From: Mycobacterium paraense
GTDB lineage: Bacteria > Actinomycetota > Actinomycetes > Mycobacteriales > Mycobacteriaceae
Assembly (NCBI RefSeq): GCF_002101815.1
Contig: NZ_LQPM01000024.1
Location: forward strand, 62,001-126,000
DNA: 64,000 bases
Reading direction: 5' to 3'
How positions within the stretch are numbered: the first letter of the stretch is position 1; every line of letters begins with the position of its first letter. Both the position numbers and the translations under genes were made by a program. The notes under the pieces are model-generated. The model was given only the letters and a program-made list of their open reading frames with translations, was not told where the DNA came from and made no database searches. Positions 7,151 to 14,804 of this stretch are shown piece by piece.

Positions 7151-8470
7151 TCACGTCGCGGGTTGCGAGGTTTCGAGTGGCTCCACTTCGTCGGGGGAGA
7201 AGTAGAGATAGCGTCCGTACCAGTCGTGCAGCTCGGCGGCGGGGTCGTCGTCGACGACGACCGCGACGTGTTTGTTGCCCTCGACGTCCTCATGCACCGA
7301 CGTGACGCGGGCGGTCTTGCCGGCCACGAAGATGTCCTGGGCGTCGGCGTTGCGCCGCGGGCGCAACCGGACCCGGCTGCCACGAGCGACCCGGATGCCG
7401 TTCACCAGGACCGCGTCGACTTCGGGGCGAACGGCGTTGTCCGCCAGCGGATCCCACCAGTCAACGCCGTCGGGGATCTCGGGGACGAGGCCGGAGATCG
7501 CGTGGGGATCGCGCAGCACCCCGTGCAGGCGCGCCATCGACTCGGGCGACATGGCATCGCACTGGTCGATGATCCGCGCCGCCCGCGGATCGGTGGCCCG
7601 CGCCTGGGCCTTTTCCTCGTCCGTCATCGTCATCACGCGCAGCGTGAGGATCTCGTCGATCTCGGTGCAGTCGTACAGGGCGGTGTCGCTCTGTTCGGCG
7701 ACCTCGGGGTGGTCGTAGAGGATGATCGGCGAGATCAGCAGGATGTCCCGGGTGCCGGGCGGCCCGGCCAGCACGGGGAAGCACCGGTGTCGCCCGCACC
7801 GCGACACCGCGGCGGCGGCGCCGGGCGGCGGCTCGAGCAGCGAGACGAACTCGCCGCCAACGACTTCCGCGATCACGTGCGTGCCGATCATCGACCGCGC
7901 GATCGCGTCGTTCTTGTCGCGCGCCCCGTCGCCGACGTTGCTGACCCGGATCGACACCCGGCGCAGGTCGCCGTCCGGCTCGCTGGCCACCGTCAGCACG
8001 CCGAGCACCTCCCGCCGATGGCGCACCAGGCGCCCGCCGGCCAGCAGCTCGATGTCCGTCCCCTCCGCGGCCGTCACCGGCAGCGTGCACGGCTCGTCGT
8101 CGAGGGCGAGCGGCCCGAACGACACTTCGCACTCGACCGCCTCGTCCCAGGTCAGCCAGGAGCCGGCCGGGGTGGTCAGCTCGTCGACCGGCTCGAACTC
8201 GCCGTGGGTGAACTCGCGCTCCGCCCGGCGATGCTGCAACTGCAGGAACCGCACCACCAGCGTCAGCGCCCGGGCGCCGTCGACCAGGAAGTCCGCGGCC
8301 ATGCTGTCGTCTTCGCCCAGTCCCGCGTCCGCGGCCCCGGGTGGTCCCAGAACGCCGAACTGCCAACGCGACTGGTTCTTGCTCGACGTCCCGCGGTACG
8401 GGTAGAGCAGATAGCCCTCGTACAGCACCGCGTCGGCGACGGCGCGGGCCCGGTCCCAGCGGGAGGTCAT
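7151..8470 (-). CDS. Conserved hydrogenase-cluster protein, 439 residues, unknown function
   Basis: I do not recognise a catalytic family. The start ATG 8470 gives MTSRWDRARAVADAVLYEGY and overlaps the stop of the preceding gene by 4 nt; longer readings in this frame run through the neighbour. The protein is soluble and acidic, with no signal peptide or membrane segment. The N-terminal part has LYPYRGTSSKNQSRWQFGVL, and the C-terminal 90 residues (VLVNGIRVARGSRVRLRPRR onward, then WYGRYLYFSPDEVEPL) look like a small beta-barrel or SH3/KOW-like domain. Its tight packing between the Fe-S protein genes and the protease suggests a hydrogenase-specific assembly or docking job, but that is context only. 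Confidence 0.85.
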   Translation of the reverse strand: MTSRWDRARAVADAVLYEGYLLYPYRGTSSKNQSRWQFGVLGPPGAADAGLGEDDSMAADFLVDGARALTLVVRFLQLQHRRAEREFTHGEFEPVDELTTPAGSWLTWDEAVECEVSFGPLALDDEPCTLPVTAAEGTDIELLAGGRLVRHRREVLGVLTVASEPDGDLRRVSIRVSNVGDGARDKNDAIARSMIGTHVIAEVVGGEFVSLLEPPPGAAAAVSRCGRHRCFPVLAGPPGTRDILLISPIILYDHPEVAEQSDTALYDCTEIDEILTLRVMTMTDEEKAQARATDPRAARIIDQCDAMSPESMARLHGVLRDPHAISGLVPEIPDGVDWWDPLADNAVRPEVDAVLVNGIRVARGSRVRLRPRRNADAQDIFVAGKTARVTSVHEDVEGNKHVAVVVDDDPAAELHDWYGRYLYFSPDEVEPLETSQPAT

Positions 8471-9120
8471 CGGGCCTCCTCGCGGTCGGTGCCCAGCAGC
8501 GAGGTGACCGCGTGGTCGAGGTCGAGCATGCCCCGCGCCGACTTGAACGCGGCCAGCGCCGCGATGGTGTCGTGGCTCAGCCGCACCCAGCCGGTGTTCG
8601 GATAGTGCTGCGCGATCAGATCCCGCCAGACGGTGACCGGCATGTCGTAGCGGTACTCGCAGTCCCACGGCACCTGCTGGACCGAGAATCCCCGTTCGGA
8701 CTTGACGAAAATCGTTCCGCTGAAAAGGAACTGGAGGGGCAGGGCGCCGTCGCGCAGCGCGTGCAGGTACTTGGCGGCGGCGACCTCGAAGTCGTAGGTG
8801 CAGTCCAGCGGGAGCGCGACCGTGGTGTTGCCGGCGAAGCCCGGCACCATCGCCGTGGCGTGCTGCCAGAGGAAGGTGCGCTGGGTGGCGGCCCAGCGTT
8901 CGCGGGGCCCGAACAGGTCGAGCAGGCCGGCCGCCTCGGCCTCCGAGTAGGAGCGGCGCAGCGGCTCGATCCGGACCTGGCAGCGCAGGGCGATCGCGTG
9001 CACCGGATCGTCGCCGCTGGCGGCGACGCTGACCCGCGCCGTCAACACCGGGCTCACCGAGTACGGCTCGGGCGCCACATCGAGCACCGCGAAGTTCACG
9101 TCCACGTGCTCGGTGGTCAT
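8467..9120 (-). CDS. Conserved hydrogenase-cluster protein (DUF6084-like), 217 residues
   Basis: A soluble 217-residue protein of unknown function, which I believe corresponds to the DUF6084 family seen in actinobacterial hydrogenase operons. The N-terminal half looks all-beta (VNFAVLDVAPEPYSVSPVLTA, then IALRCQVRIEP), and the middle has LLDLFGPRERWAATQRTFLWQH. No cysteine cluster or nucleotide motif is visible. ATG 9120 is chosen because it overlaps the upstream stop by 4 nt. The gene sits in a run of three genes linked by 4-nt overlaps (9752, 9117, 8467), which argues for coupled translation and perhaps a complex. Confidence 0.83.
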   Translation of the reverse strand: MTTEHVDVNFAVLDVAPEPYSVSPVLTARVSVAASGDDPVHAIALRCQVRIEPLRRSYSEAEAAGLLDLFGPRERWAATQRTFLWQHATAMVPGFAGNTTVALPLDCTYDFEVAAAKYLHALRDGALPLQFLFSGTIFVKSERGFSVQQVPWDCEYRYDMPVTVWRDLIAQHYPNTGWVRLSHDTIAALAAFKSARGMLDLDHAVTSLLGTDREEAR

Positions 9121-9755
9121 GGCGGCGTCTCTACCGCGCGGGCCCTGATGTCGGCGAAGAAGCCGTCGATGAACGCCCGGGCCTCCTGGCCCCCGTCGAA
9201 CCCCCGCCACATCATGCGTAGGCGCCCGACGAACTCGTAACAGGCGTCGATCGGAACGAGATAGCTTTCCGGCTCGGCATTCTCGTCGTCGCCCTCGGGC
9301 ACCCGCACCAGCAGCGCCTCGACGTCGTCGGCCGGCAGCCCCGCGCGGGGGTCGGCCCCGCCGACGGCGTTCCACAGGTCCAGGTCCAGCTCGGATTCGG
9401 TCGCGCCCGCCGGGCCCGGGTAAAAGGCGACCGTGCGACCCAGCTCCGAGTTGGTGAAGAAGAAGGCGACCCCGACCGGGATCTGCAGCGCCTCCCACGC
9501 GCGGCGGTCCAGCGCGAAGCGCGGAAACGCCAGATACCGGTCCGGCACGGCGCGATAGCGCAGCTCGGCCGCCGAATCGGTGAACAGCAGATAGCAGGCC
9601 CGGCAGACGCACATCAACTGGCGCGCCGCCACATTCACCACGTGCTGGTGCTCGTCGGCGATGAGCTCGGAGCACATTTCGCATCGTTCGCCCGCCGGCT
9701 GCGGGGCCGCCCGGTTGCTCCGGATCCGGTTGAGCACGTCGAAGGGGCTGCTCAT
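9117..9755 (-). CDS. Cysteine-motif hydrogenase-cluster protein (DUF5947-like), 212 residues
   Basis: The protein begins MSSPFDVLNRIRSN and carries an N-terminal metal-binding-like region: CEMC at residues 25-28, HQHVVN near 36-41, and CVCRAC at 49-54. The pattern C-x2-C ... C-x-C-x2-C could bind zinc or an Fe-S cluster. The rest, with PVGVAFFFTNSELGRTVAFYPG and PSESYLV-like stretches, has no motif I know. I believe it matches DUF5947, which recurs in actinobacterial [NiFe]-hydrogenase clusters. It overlaps the NifU/Rieske-like gene upstream by 4 nt, so a role in Fe-S assembly or electron transfer for the hydrogenase is plausible but unproven. Confidence 0.83.
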   Translation of the reverse strand: MSSPFDVLNRIRSNRAAPQPAGERCEMCSELIADEHQHVVNVAARQLMCVCRACYLLFTDSAAELRYRAVPDRYLAFPRFALDRRAWEALQIPVGVAFFFTNSELGRTVAFYPGPAGATESELDLDLWNAVGGADPRAGLPADDVEALLVRVPEGDDENAEPESYLVPIDACYEFVGRLRMMWRGFDGGQEARAFIDGFFADIRARAVETPP

Positions 9756-10651
9756 GCCGGGGCCCCCATCGGTTCGGCCAGCGCGACCGACGGCACCGCG
9801 TCGCGCAGCAGCAGGGGGACCGGCTCGAGGTGCGCGCCGTCGGGGCCGGCCCCCGCGTGCACGACATCGAACTGCGTGCCGCAGCGCGGGCAGCCCAGCA
9901 GCGTCTCGCGCAGTTGCGCACCCGCCAACGTGTCGTCGCACACCGGGCAGTGGTCGCGGTAGGCCAGTGGCAGGTCGCCGACTCTGCACACCAGCAGCGG
10001 GGTGCCCGAAACCAGGAACCCCGCCACCTCGCCCGCGGCGAGGTCGCCCACCTCGGGTAGCGGATGCCAGCCGGCCGCGTGCCCGTTCGACTTCACGTGT
10101 GCCATCAGCGATTCGGCGGGAATCACGCCGGCGGCCTTGTCGGCCGGGGCGGTGACCACCTCGATCGACGAGATCTCCGGCGCCGCCGCCCGGACCGCGT
10201 CCTGCACGGCCAGCTCCAGCGTCACCGCCGACGACGGGCAGCTCTTGCAACTTCCCCGGAACGCCAGCCGCACTGTGCTCTCTCCCGGCCCTTCGCCGGG
10301 CACGATCTCCAGCAGGTCGACGTCGCCGCCGTGCGACCCCAGGTAGGGCCGCACCCGGTCCAGCGCGTCGGACACCCGCCGGTGCACGCCGTGCGGGTGC
10401 AGCCCGTGCACCAGGAGCAGGCTGGCCACCAGGTCGTCGGCGGCCAGCCGCTCGGCCAGACCGGGGTCGCCGGCACGCACGATCCGTTCCAGACCGGCCC
10501 CATAGAGCGCGACGACCTCGCGGACCAACTCCCTCGCGCGCTCATACGCCGCCGCGCCACCGGACGCGCAGGAATCCAGCAGCGTCTGGATCCGATCGCC
10601 CGCCGTGCGCCATTGCGCGTCGTTCTCCTCAAGGGCCTCCGGGCGATCCAC
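9752..10651 (-). CDS. NifU-domain plus Rieske-like Fe-S protein (HucE-type)
   Basis: This 299-residue protein has a helical N-terminal region (1-85), a NifU C-terminal-type domain (about 90-165: HGGDVDLLEI and the cluster-binding CKSC at residues 135-138), and a C-terminal Rieske-like domain (about 195-290). In the last domain the ligand positions read CPVC (235-238) and CPRCGTQFDV (254-263), so the two histidines of a true Rieske centre are replaced by cysteines. I recall a Fe-S protein called HucE being needed for Huc activity in M. smegmatis, and this is the likely counterpart, an electron relay or cluster donor. The GTG start at 10651 lies 6 nt after hucL. Confidence 0.85.
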   Translation of the reverse strand: MDRPEALEENDAQWRTAGDRIQTLLDSCASGGAAAYERARELVREVVALYGAGLERIVRAGDPGLAERLAADDLVASLLLVHGLHPHGVHRRVSDALDRVRPYLGSHGGDVDLLEIVPGEGPGESTVRLAFRGSCKSCPSSAVTLELAVQDAVRAAAPEISSIEVVTAPADKAAGVIPAESLMAHVKSNGHAAGWHPLPEVGDLAAGEVAGFLVSGTPLLVCRVGDLPLAYRDHCPVCDDTLAGAQLRETLLGCPRCGTQFDVVHAGAGPDGAHLEPVPLLLRDAVPSVALAEPMGAPA

Positions 10652-10657
10652 CGTCGA

Positions 10658-12457
10658 TCACGCCCCGACGGGCGATTGGGTCGGCGTGTGCAGTCTCTCC
10701 AGCGTCTTGCCCTTACCCAGGTACATGTGCACGCCGCACGGCAGGCACGGGTCGAAGCTGCGGACCGTGCGCATCACGTCGATGCCCTTGAAGTTGTCCC
10801 GGCCGTTCTCCTCGAAGATCGGCTGGCCCTGCACCGCGTCCTCGTAGGGGCCCGGCGTGCCGTAGCTGTCGCGCGGGTTGGCGTTCCACGGCGTCGGCGG
10901 GTACGGGTGATAGTTGGCGATCTTGCCGTCCCGGATCACCAGGTGGTGGCTGAGCACGCCGCGCACCGCCTCGGTGAAGCCGCAACCAATGGCCTCGTCG
11001 GGCACCTCGAAGCGCTCCCACGTCTTGGTGCGCCCGGCGCGGATCTCCTCGAGCGCCTTCTCGGCGAAGTGCAACCCGCACGCCGCCGCGTAGGCCTGGA
11101 AGTAGGTGCGCGCACGGTCGCGTTCGATCGTGTTGCTGCCGTACTTGGGCACCTTCCACTCGAGTTCGACCGGCCCCTTCAGCGCGGTCTTGGGGAGGTT
11201 GATCTTGACGCTGTTGCCGGTCGCCTTGACGTAGCCGATGTCGACCAGCCCGGCCAGCGCCGTGGCCCACAGCCGCGCCAGCGGCCCGCCGCCGGTGTCT
11301 AGCGCCAGGTGATCCTGGCCGTCGAACCAGCGCGGCGACATCACCCAGCTGTACTTGCCGCCGTCCATGTCCCGCTTCTGCGGGTGCGGGTTGGTGTGCT
11401 GGTTCCACGGGTGCCGCCGGTCCACCGCGTTGCCCAGCGGATCGGTCTTGACGAACATCTCCTGATCGGTCCAGTCGTCGTAATACGAACTGCCCAAAAG
11501 GATTCGGATGCCGAGGTTGATGTCCACCAGCGAATGGGTGACCAGCTTGCCGTCGACCACCACGCCCGGGGTGACGAACATCGCGTTACCCCAGCGCTCC
11601 ATGTCCTTGTAGGCGAAGTTGCACACCTCGGGGTCCTGGAAGGAGCCCCAGCAGCCGAGCAGGGTCCGGCGCAGCCCGACCTTCTCGTAGCCGGGCAGCG
11701 CCTCATAGAAGAAGTCGAACAGGTCGTCGTGCATGGGCACGACCTTCTTCATGAACTCGACGTAGCGCATCAGCCGCGTCATGTAGTCCGTCATCAGCTG
11801 GACGGTGGCGACGGTCCCGACGCCCCCGGGGTACAGCGTGGACGGGTGCACGTGGCGGCCCTCCATGAGGCAGAACATCTCTCGCGTCCAGCGGCTGACC
11901 GCCAGGGCCTCCCGGTAGAACTCGCCGCTGAACGGGTTGAGCGAGCGCATGATGTCGGCGATCGTCCGGTAGCCGTGCGCGCCCGCCTGCGGCGCCGGCG
12001 TCTTCTCCGCCAGCGCGAGCACGCTCGGGTTGGTCTCGGAGACCATCTTTTCGCAGAAGTCCACGCCGACCAGGTTCTCCTGGAAGATGTTGTGGTCGAA
12101 CATGTATTCGGCGGCCTCGCCGAGGTTGACGATCCACTCACCGAGGTGCGGCGGCTTGACCCCGTACGCCATGTTCTGCGCGTAGCACGAGCAGGTGGCG
12201 TGGTTGTCGCCGCAGATGCCGCAGATGCGGCTGGTGATGAAGTGGGCGTCGCGAGGGTCCTTGCCCTTCATGAAGATCGAGTAGCCGCGGAAGATCGACG
12301 AGGTGCTGTGGCACTCGACGACCTCCTTGTTCTCGAAGTCGATCTTGGTGTAAATGCCGAGGCTGCCCACGATCCTGGTGATCGGGTCCCACGCCATGTC
12401 GACGAGCTGGCCGGGCTCGCGCTTCGCGGTGGTCGGCTCGGGGACGATAGTTGTCAT
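10658..12457 (-). CDS. hucL: [NiFe]-hydrogenase large subunit, group 2a (HucL)
   Basis: The 599-residue subunit holds the Ni-Fe(CN)2CO site that splits H2. Both ligand motifs are intact: RICGICGDNHATCSC with Cys79 and Cys82, and DPCLPCGVH with Cys571 and Cys574. A 22-residue tail (MYLGKGKTLERLHTPTQSPVGA minus two residues shown) follows His577, the expected cut point for the maturation protease at 6505-7002. The distinctive GDNHATCSCYAQNMAYGV wording marks the group 2a Huc type, known from M. smegmatis as a high-affinity enzyme that consumes atmospheric H2. The ATG at 12457 has a GGAG ribosome site. hucS ends 50 nt upstream, with a perfect hairpin in between. A soluble, cytoplasmic-side enzyme is expected, as no Tat signal is seen on either subunit. 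Confidence 0.97.
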   Translation of the reverse strand: MTTIVPEPTTAKREPGQLVDMAWDPITRIVGSLGIYTKIDFENKEVVECHSTSSIFRGYSIFMKGKDPRDAHFITSRICGICGDNHATCSCYAQNMAYGVKPPHLGEWIVNLGEAAEYMFDHNIFQENLVGVDFCEKMVSETNPSVLALAEKTPAPQAGAHGYRTIADIMRSLNPFSGEFYREALAVSRWTREMFCLMEGRHVHPSTLYPGGVGTVATVQLMTDYMTRLMRYVEFMKKVVPMHDDLFDFFYEALPGYEKVGLRRTLLGCWGSFQDPEVCNFAYKDMERWGNAMFVTPGVVVDGKLVTHSLVDINLGIRILLGSSYYDDWTDQEMFVKTDPLGNAVDRRHPWNQHTNPHPQKRDMDGGKYSWVMSPRWFDGQDHLALDTGGGPLARLWATALAGLVDIGYVKATGNSVKINLPKTALKGPVELEWKVPKYGSNTIERDRARTYFQAYAAACGLHFAEKALEEIRAGRTKTWERFEVPDEAIGCGFTEAVRGVLSHHLVIRDGKIANYHPYPPTPWNANPRDSYGTPGPYEDAVQGQPIFEENGRDNFKGIDVMRTVRSFDPCLPCGVHMYLGKGKTLERLHTPTQSPVGA

Positions 12458-12494
12458 CGCAGTGTCTCCGTCTGAAGTGAATGCAAGCGCGCCG

Positions 12495-12516
12495 ACCTGG
12501 TAGGGGACTACCAGGT
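12495..12516. repeat. Perfect 9-bp hairpin at the hucS-hucL junction
   Basis: The arms ACCTGGTAG (12495-12503) and CTACCAGGT (12508-12516) are perfect complements around a GGGA loop. The right arm overlaps the last codons and stop of hucS. In the transcript it would form a stable stem 40 nt before the hucL start, where it could act as an RNA-processing or stability element or alter the balance of the two subunits. It has no T-run and sits inside the operon, so a full terminator is unlikely. Confidence 0.7.
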
Positions 12517-13563
12517 GCGGCGGGCTCCGGAAGTGAGTTTGTCGCCGTTGTGGCGCCAGCGCGGCTCCTTGTCCACCGTGCGCGCCGTGACGCCCCGCAG
12601 GTTGCGGATCACCGACCCGTAGAGGCCCGAGGCGGTGGTGGACACCTTGCCGCCCGGCGGCTCGTCCATGAACGGCATGAACTTGTCCGGGAAGCCCGGC
12701 ATGGTGCATCCGATGCAGATGCCGCCGACGTTCGGGCAGCCACCGACACCGTTGATCCACCCGCGCTTGGGCACGTTGCATTTCACCACGGGTCCCCAAC
12801 AACCAAGCTTGACAATGCATTTCGGCGACCCGTACTCGGTGGCGAAGTCGCCCTGCTCGTAGTAGCCGGCGCGGTCGCACCCTTCGTGCACGGTGTTGCC
12901 GAACAGCCACTGGGGGCGCAGCGCGTCGTCGAGCGGGATCATCGGCGCTTGACCGGTCGCCATGTAGAGCAGGTAGGTCAGCGTCTCCGAGAGGTTGTCC
13001 GGTTGGATCGGGCAGCCAGGCACGCAGACGATCGGGATGCCCGCCTTGCTCTTCCACTCCCAGCCGAGGTAGTCGGGAACGCCCATCGCCCCCGTCGGAT
13101 TGCCGGCCATCGCGTGGATGCCGCCATAGGTGGCGCAGGTCCCGACGGCGACGACGGCCGTGGCCTTGGGCGTCAGCCTGTCGAGCCACTCACTGGTGGT
13201 CATGGGCTGGCCGGTCGCCGGGTCGTTGCCGAACCCGCACCAGTAGCCCTCGTCCTTGATCTTCTCGTTGGGGATGGATCCCTCGACGACGAGCACAAAG
13301 GGTTCGAGCTCGCCGCGATCGGCTCTGAAAAACCACTCGAGGAAGTCGTCCGCCCCCCCGTTGGGTCCACATTCGAAATCGATCAGGGGCCAGTGCACGG
13401 CAACCTTCGGCAAGCCCGGAAGCGCGCCGAGTGCTATTTCCTCGACGCTGGGCTGAGTGGCGGCAGTCAACGCCACCGAATCGCCGTCGCAACTTAGCCC
13501 CGCATTGATCCATAGAACATGGATCAATGTTTCTTCTGCTTTGACTGCCGCTTCAGTTGGCAT
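12508..13563 (-). CDS. hucS: [NiFe]-hydrogenase small subunit, group 2a (HucS)
   Basis: HucS carries the Fe-S clusters that conduct electrons away from HucL. The cysteine pattern is as expected: WINAGLSCDGDS (proximal ligand, Cys25), AVGTCATYGGI, VCVPGCPIQPDN, then a C-terminal cysteine-rich part (CDRAGYY, GSPKCIVKLGCWGP, KCNVPKRGWI, GGCPNVGGICIGCTMPGFPDKF). From memory, the M. smegmatis Huc small subunit holds three [3Fe-4S] clusters with an Asp near the first; CDGD fits. No twin-arginine signal is present, as usual for group 2. I prefer ATG 13563 (351 residues), which has GGAAAG 7 nt upstream; an ATG at 13617 in the same frame has no ribosome site. It is the first gene of the long huc operon. 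Confidence 0.95.
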   Translation of the reverse strand: MPTEAAVKAEETLIHVLWINAGLSCDGDSVALTAATQPSVEEIALGALPGLPKVAVHWPLIDFECGPNGGADDFLEWFFRADRGELEPFVLVVEGSIPNEKIKDEGYWCGFGNDPATGQPMTTSEWLDRLTPKATAVVAVGTCATYGGIHAMAGNPTGAMGVPDYLGWEWKSKAGIPIVCVPGCPIQPDNLSETLTYLLYMATGQAPMIPLDDALRPQWLFGNTVHEGCDRAGYYEQGDFATEYGSPKCIVKLGCWGPVVKCNVPKRGWINGVGGCPNVGGICIGCTMPGFPDKFMPFMDEPPGGKVSTTASGLYGSVIRNLRGVTARTVDKEPRWRHNGDKLTSGARRTW

Positions 13564-13870
13564 GACGCAGCTTTCCGGAGCCGGGCTGGATGCTCCTGCG
13601 CTGCCGGAGTCGACCATCGGCCCACTTGCGCAACGCTGATTTTGGGTCTACTCCCGCCGCCCACCGTTGTCAACGGTCTCGGTTTGCCGGCAAATGCACA
13701 TATGTCCCATAAGCCGGACGGCCCGGTCATTCCCCTTGCCCCGCAAGGGAATACGCACCGCCGCCGAGCCGTCGCCCAACCCGTGAGCCAGCCTAACGAG
13801 GGCGGCGCAAAACCGTTGTGGTGCGAATCATTCGCAAGACGTCGTCATGCGAACCGATCGCATCAGAGGA
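13564..13870. other. 307-bp hypB-hucS spacer holding the huc promoter and several palindromes
   Basis: No convincing gene is present. The spacer holds a candidate promoter (13645-13673) and four symmetric elements: ACCGTTGTCAACGGT (13663-13677), TTTGCCGGCAAA (13683-13694), ACATATGT (13698-13705) and TGCGAATCATTCGCA (13822-13836). In addition there is an inverted repeat with one bulge at 13729-13752 (arms TTCCCCTTGC and GCAAGGGAA). The elements near the promoter look like operators; those near hypB could end the hypAB transcript. No hucM-like gene can be read in either strand here. Confidence 0.65.
13645..13673 (-). promoter_or_regulatory. Candidate huc operon promoter with operator over the -35
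   Basis: On the minus strand TTGACA (13673-13668) is followed by exactly 17 nt and TAGACC (13650-13645). The -35 is a perfect sigma-70/SigA match and lies within the perfect palindrome ACCGTTGACAACGGT (minus-strand reading, 13677-13663). A repressor bound there would block RNA polymerase. The predicted leader before ATG 13563 is about 75 nt. The -10 is only a partial match, so a mapped start site is needed to be sure. Confidence 0.55.
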
Positions 13871-14641
13871 TCACGCGTCGGGGTCGGCGGCGAATCGCCG
13901 CAGCCAGCCGAACCAGGCGCCCATGCCGGCCCCGGTGCGCGCGCTGACCGGCAAGATCTCCGCGGTGGCGTTGACCTCGCGCACGTGCGCGATGTACGAG
14001 TCGACGTCGACGTCGAGGTAGGGCACCAAATCAATCTTATTGAGCAGCACCACATCCACCGAGCGGAACATCACCGGGTACTTCAGCGGCTTGTCCTCGC
14101 CCTCCGTCACCGAGTAGACCATGGCCTTGGCGTGCTCACCGACGTCGAATTCCGCCGGACAGACCAGGTTGCCGACGTTTTCGATGATCACCAGGTCCAG
14201 GGCGGGCAGGTCGAGGCCCGGCAGCGCGCGATTGACCATCGGCGCGTCGAGGTGGCATTCGCCGCCAAACCCGCTGCTGGTGTTGAGCAGTGACACCTGG
14301 GCGCCGCGACCGCTGAGCTTGGCCGCATCCAGGTCCGTGGCGATGTCGCCCTCGATCACGCCGATCGCCATTTCGCCCGCGAGCTCGTCGAGCGTCGCCG
14401 CCACGATGGTGGTCTTGCCCGATCCCGGTGAACTCATCAGGTTCAGCGTGCGGATCCCGTTGCTCTCGAAGGCCGCCCGGTTGGCGTCGGCGAGGACATC
14501 GTTTTCGGCGAAGATCGCCTCCAGCACGTCGATGCGCTGTCTGCCCGTCCGATACGCGCTGTGGTCGCCGTGATCGTGGTCGGGGTGGTCGTGATCGTGG
14601 GTGTGCACCGTGCCGTCGTCGTGGCGATGAAATCTACCCAT
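13871..14641 (-). CDS. hypB: HypB, nickel-inserting GTPase
   Basis: HypB is the GTPase that, with HypA, puts Ni2+ into the hydrogenase precursor. The 256-residue protein has a histidine-rich N-terminus (9 His in the first 27 residues, for example HTHDHDHPDHDHGDH), suited to storing nickel. It continues with Walker A SPGSGKTT (about 71-78), the switch region EGDIATDLDA, IIENVGNLVCPAEFDVGEH with the Ni/Zn-binding Cys and His, and the G4 motif LLNKIDL. ATG 14641 is the natural start. It follows hypA after a 163-nt gap that contains a hairpin, so it may also have its own control. Confidence 0.97.
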   Translation of the reverse strand: MGRFHRHDDGTVHTHDHDHPDHDHGDHSAYRTGRQRIDVLEAIFAENDVLADANRAAFESNGIRTLNLMSSPGSGKTTIVAATLDELAGEMAIGVIEGDIATDLDAAKLSGRGAQVSLLNTSSGFGGECHLDAPMVNRALPGLDLPALDLVIIENVGNLVCPAEFDVGEHAKAMVYSVTEGEDKPLKYPVMFRSVDVVLLNKIDLVPYLDVDVDSYIAHVREVNATAEILPVSARTGAGMGAWFGWLRRFAADPDA

Positions 14642-14703
14642 GACCGGATCCGTTCGTGTCGTGCTATGGCCCGAATCTTAGTGCTCGGCACAACCCGGGC
14701 CGC

Positions 14704-14759
14704 CGAGCGTGCATTGCGCGACGCGATTTCGGCGTGTTGCATCGCAATTTGCACGCTCG
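14704..14759. repeat. Imperfect hairpin between hypA and hypB
   Basis: Arms CGAGCGTGCATTGCG (14704-14718) and CGCAATTTGCACGCTCG (14743-14759) pair over 15 positions with a 2-nt bulge. It resembles the long GTGC-core hairpins at 28216-28272, 38924-38986 and 48329-48390, which suggests a dispersed palindrome family. Placed between two co-oriented genes it could attenuate hypA-hypB read-through. Confidence 0.6.
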
Positions 14760-14804
14760 CCGAAAGCGGTAAAGGCGATACGCCCGTGGCGCTTTGGGCG
14801 GGCG

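Noticed and set aside
13617..13617. Alternative hucS start at ATG 13617
   Set aside because: No ribosome site precedes it and the extra 18 residues are low-complexity; ATG 13563 has GGAAAG at proper spacing.
13524..13730. 68-residue minus-strand frame considered as a hucM remnant
   Set aside because: It overlaps the hucS 5' end and the promoter, has no ribosome site, and shows no resemblance I can see to a scaffold protein.
14737..14754. Second possible Nur box (TTGCAT ... TTGCAC) between hypA and hypB
   Set aside because: Half-site spacing is 6 and not 5, and the bases are better explained as part of the hairpin arms at 14704-14759.
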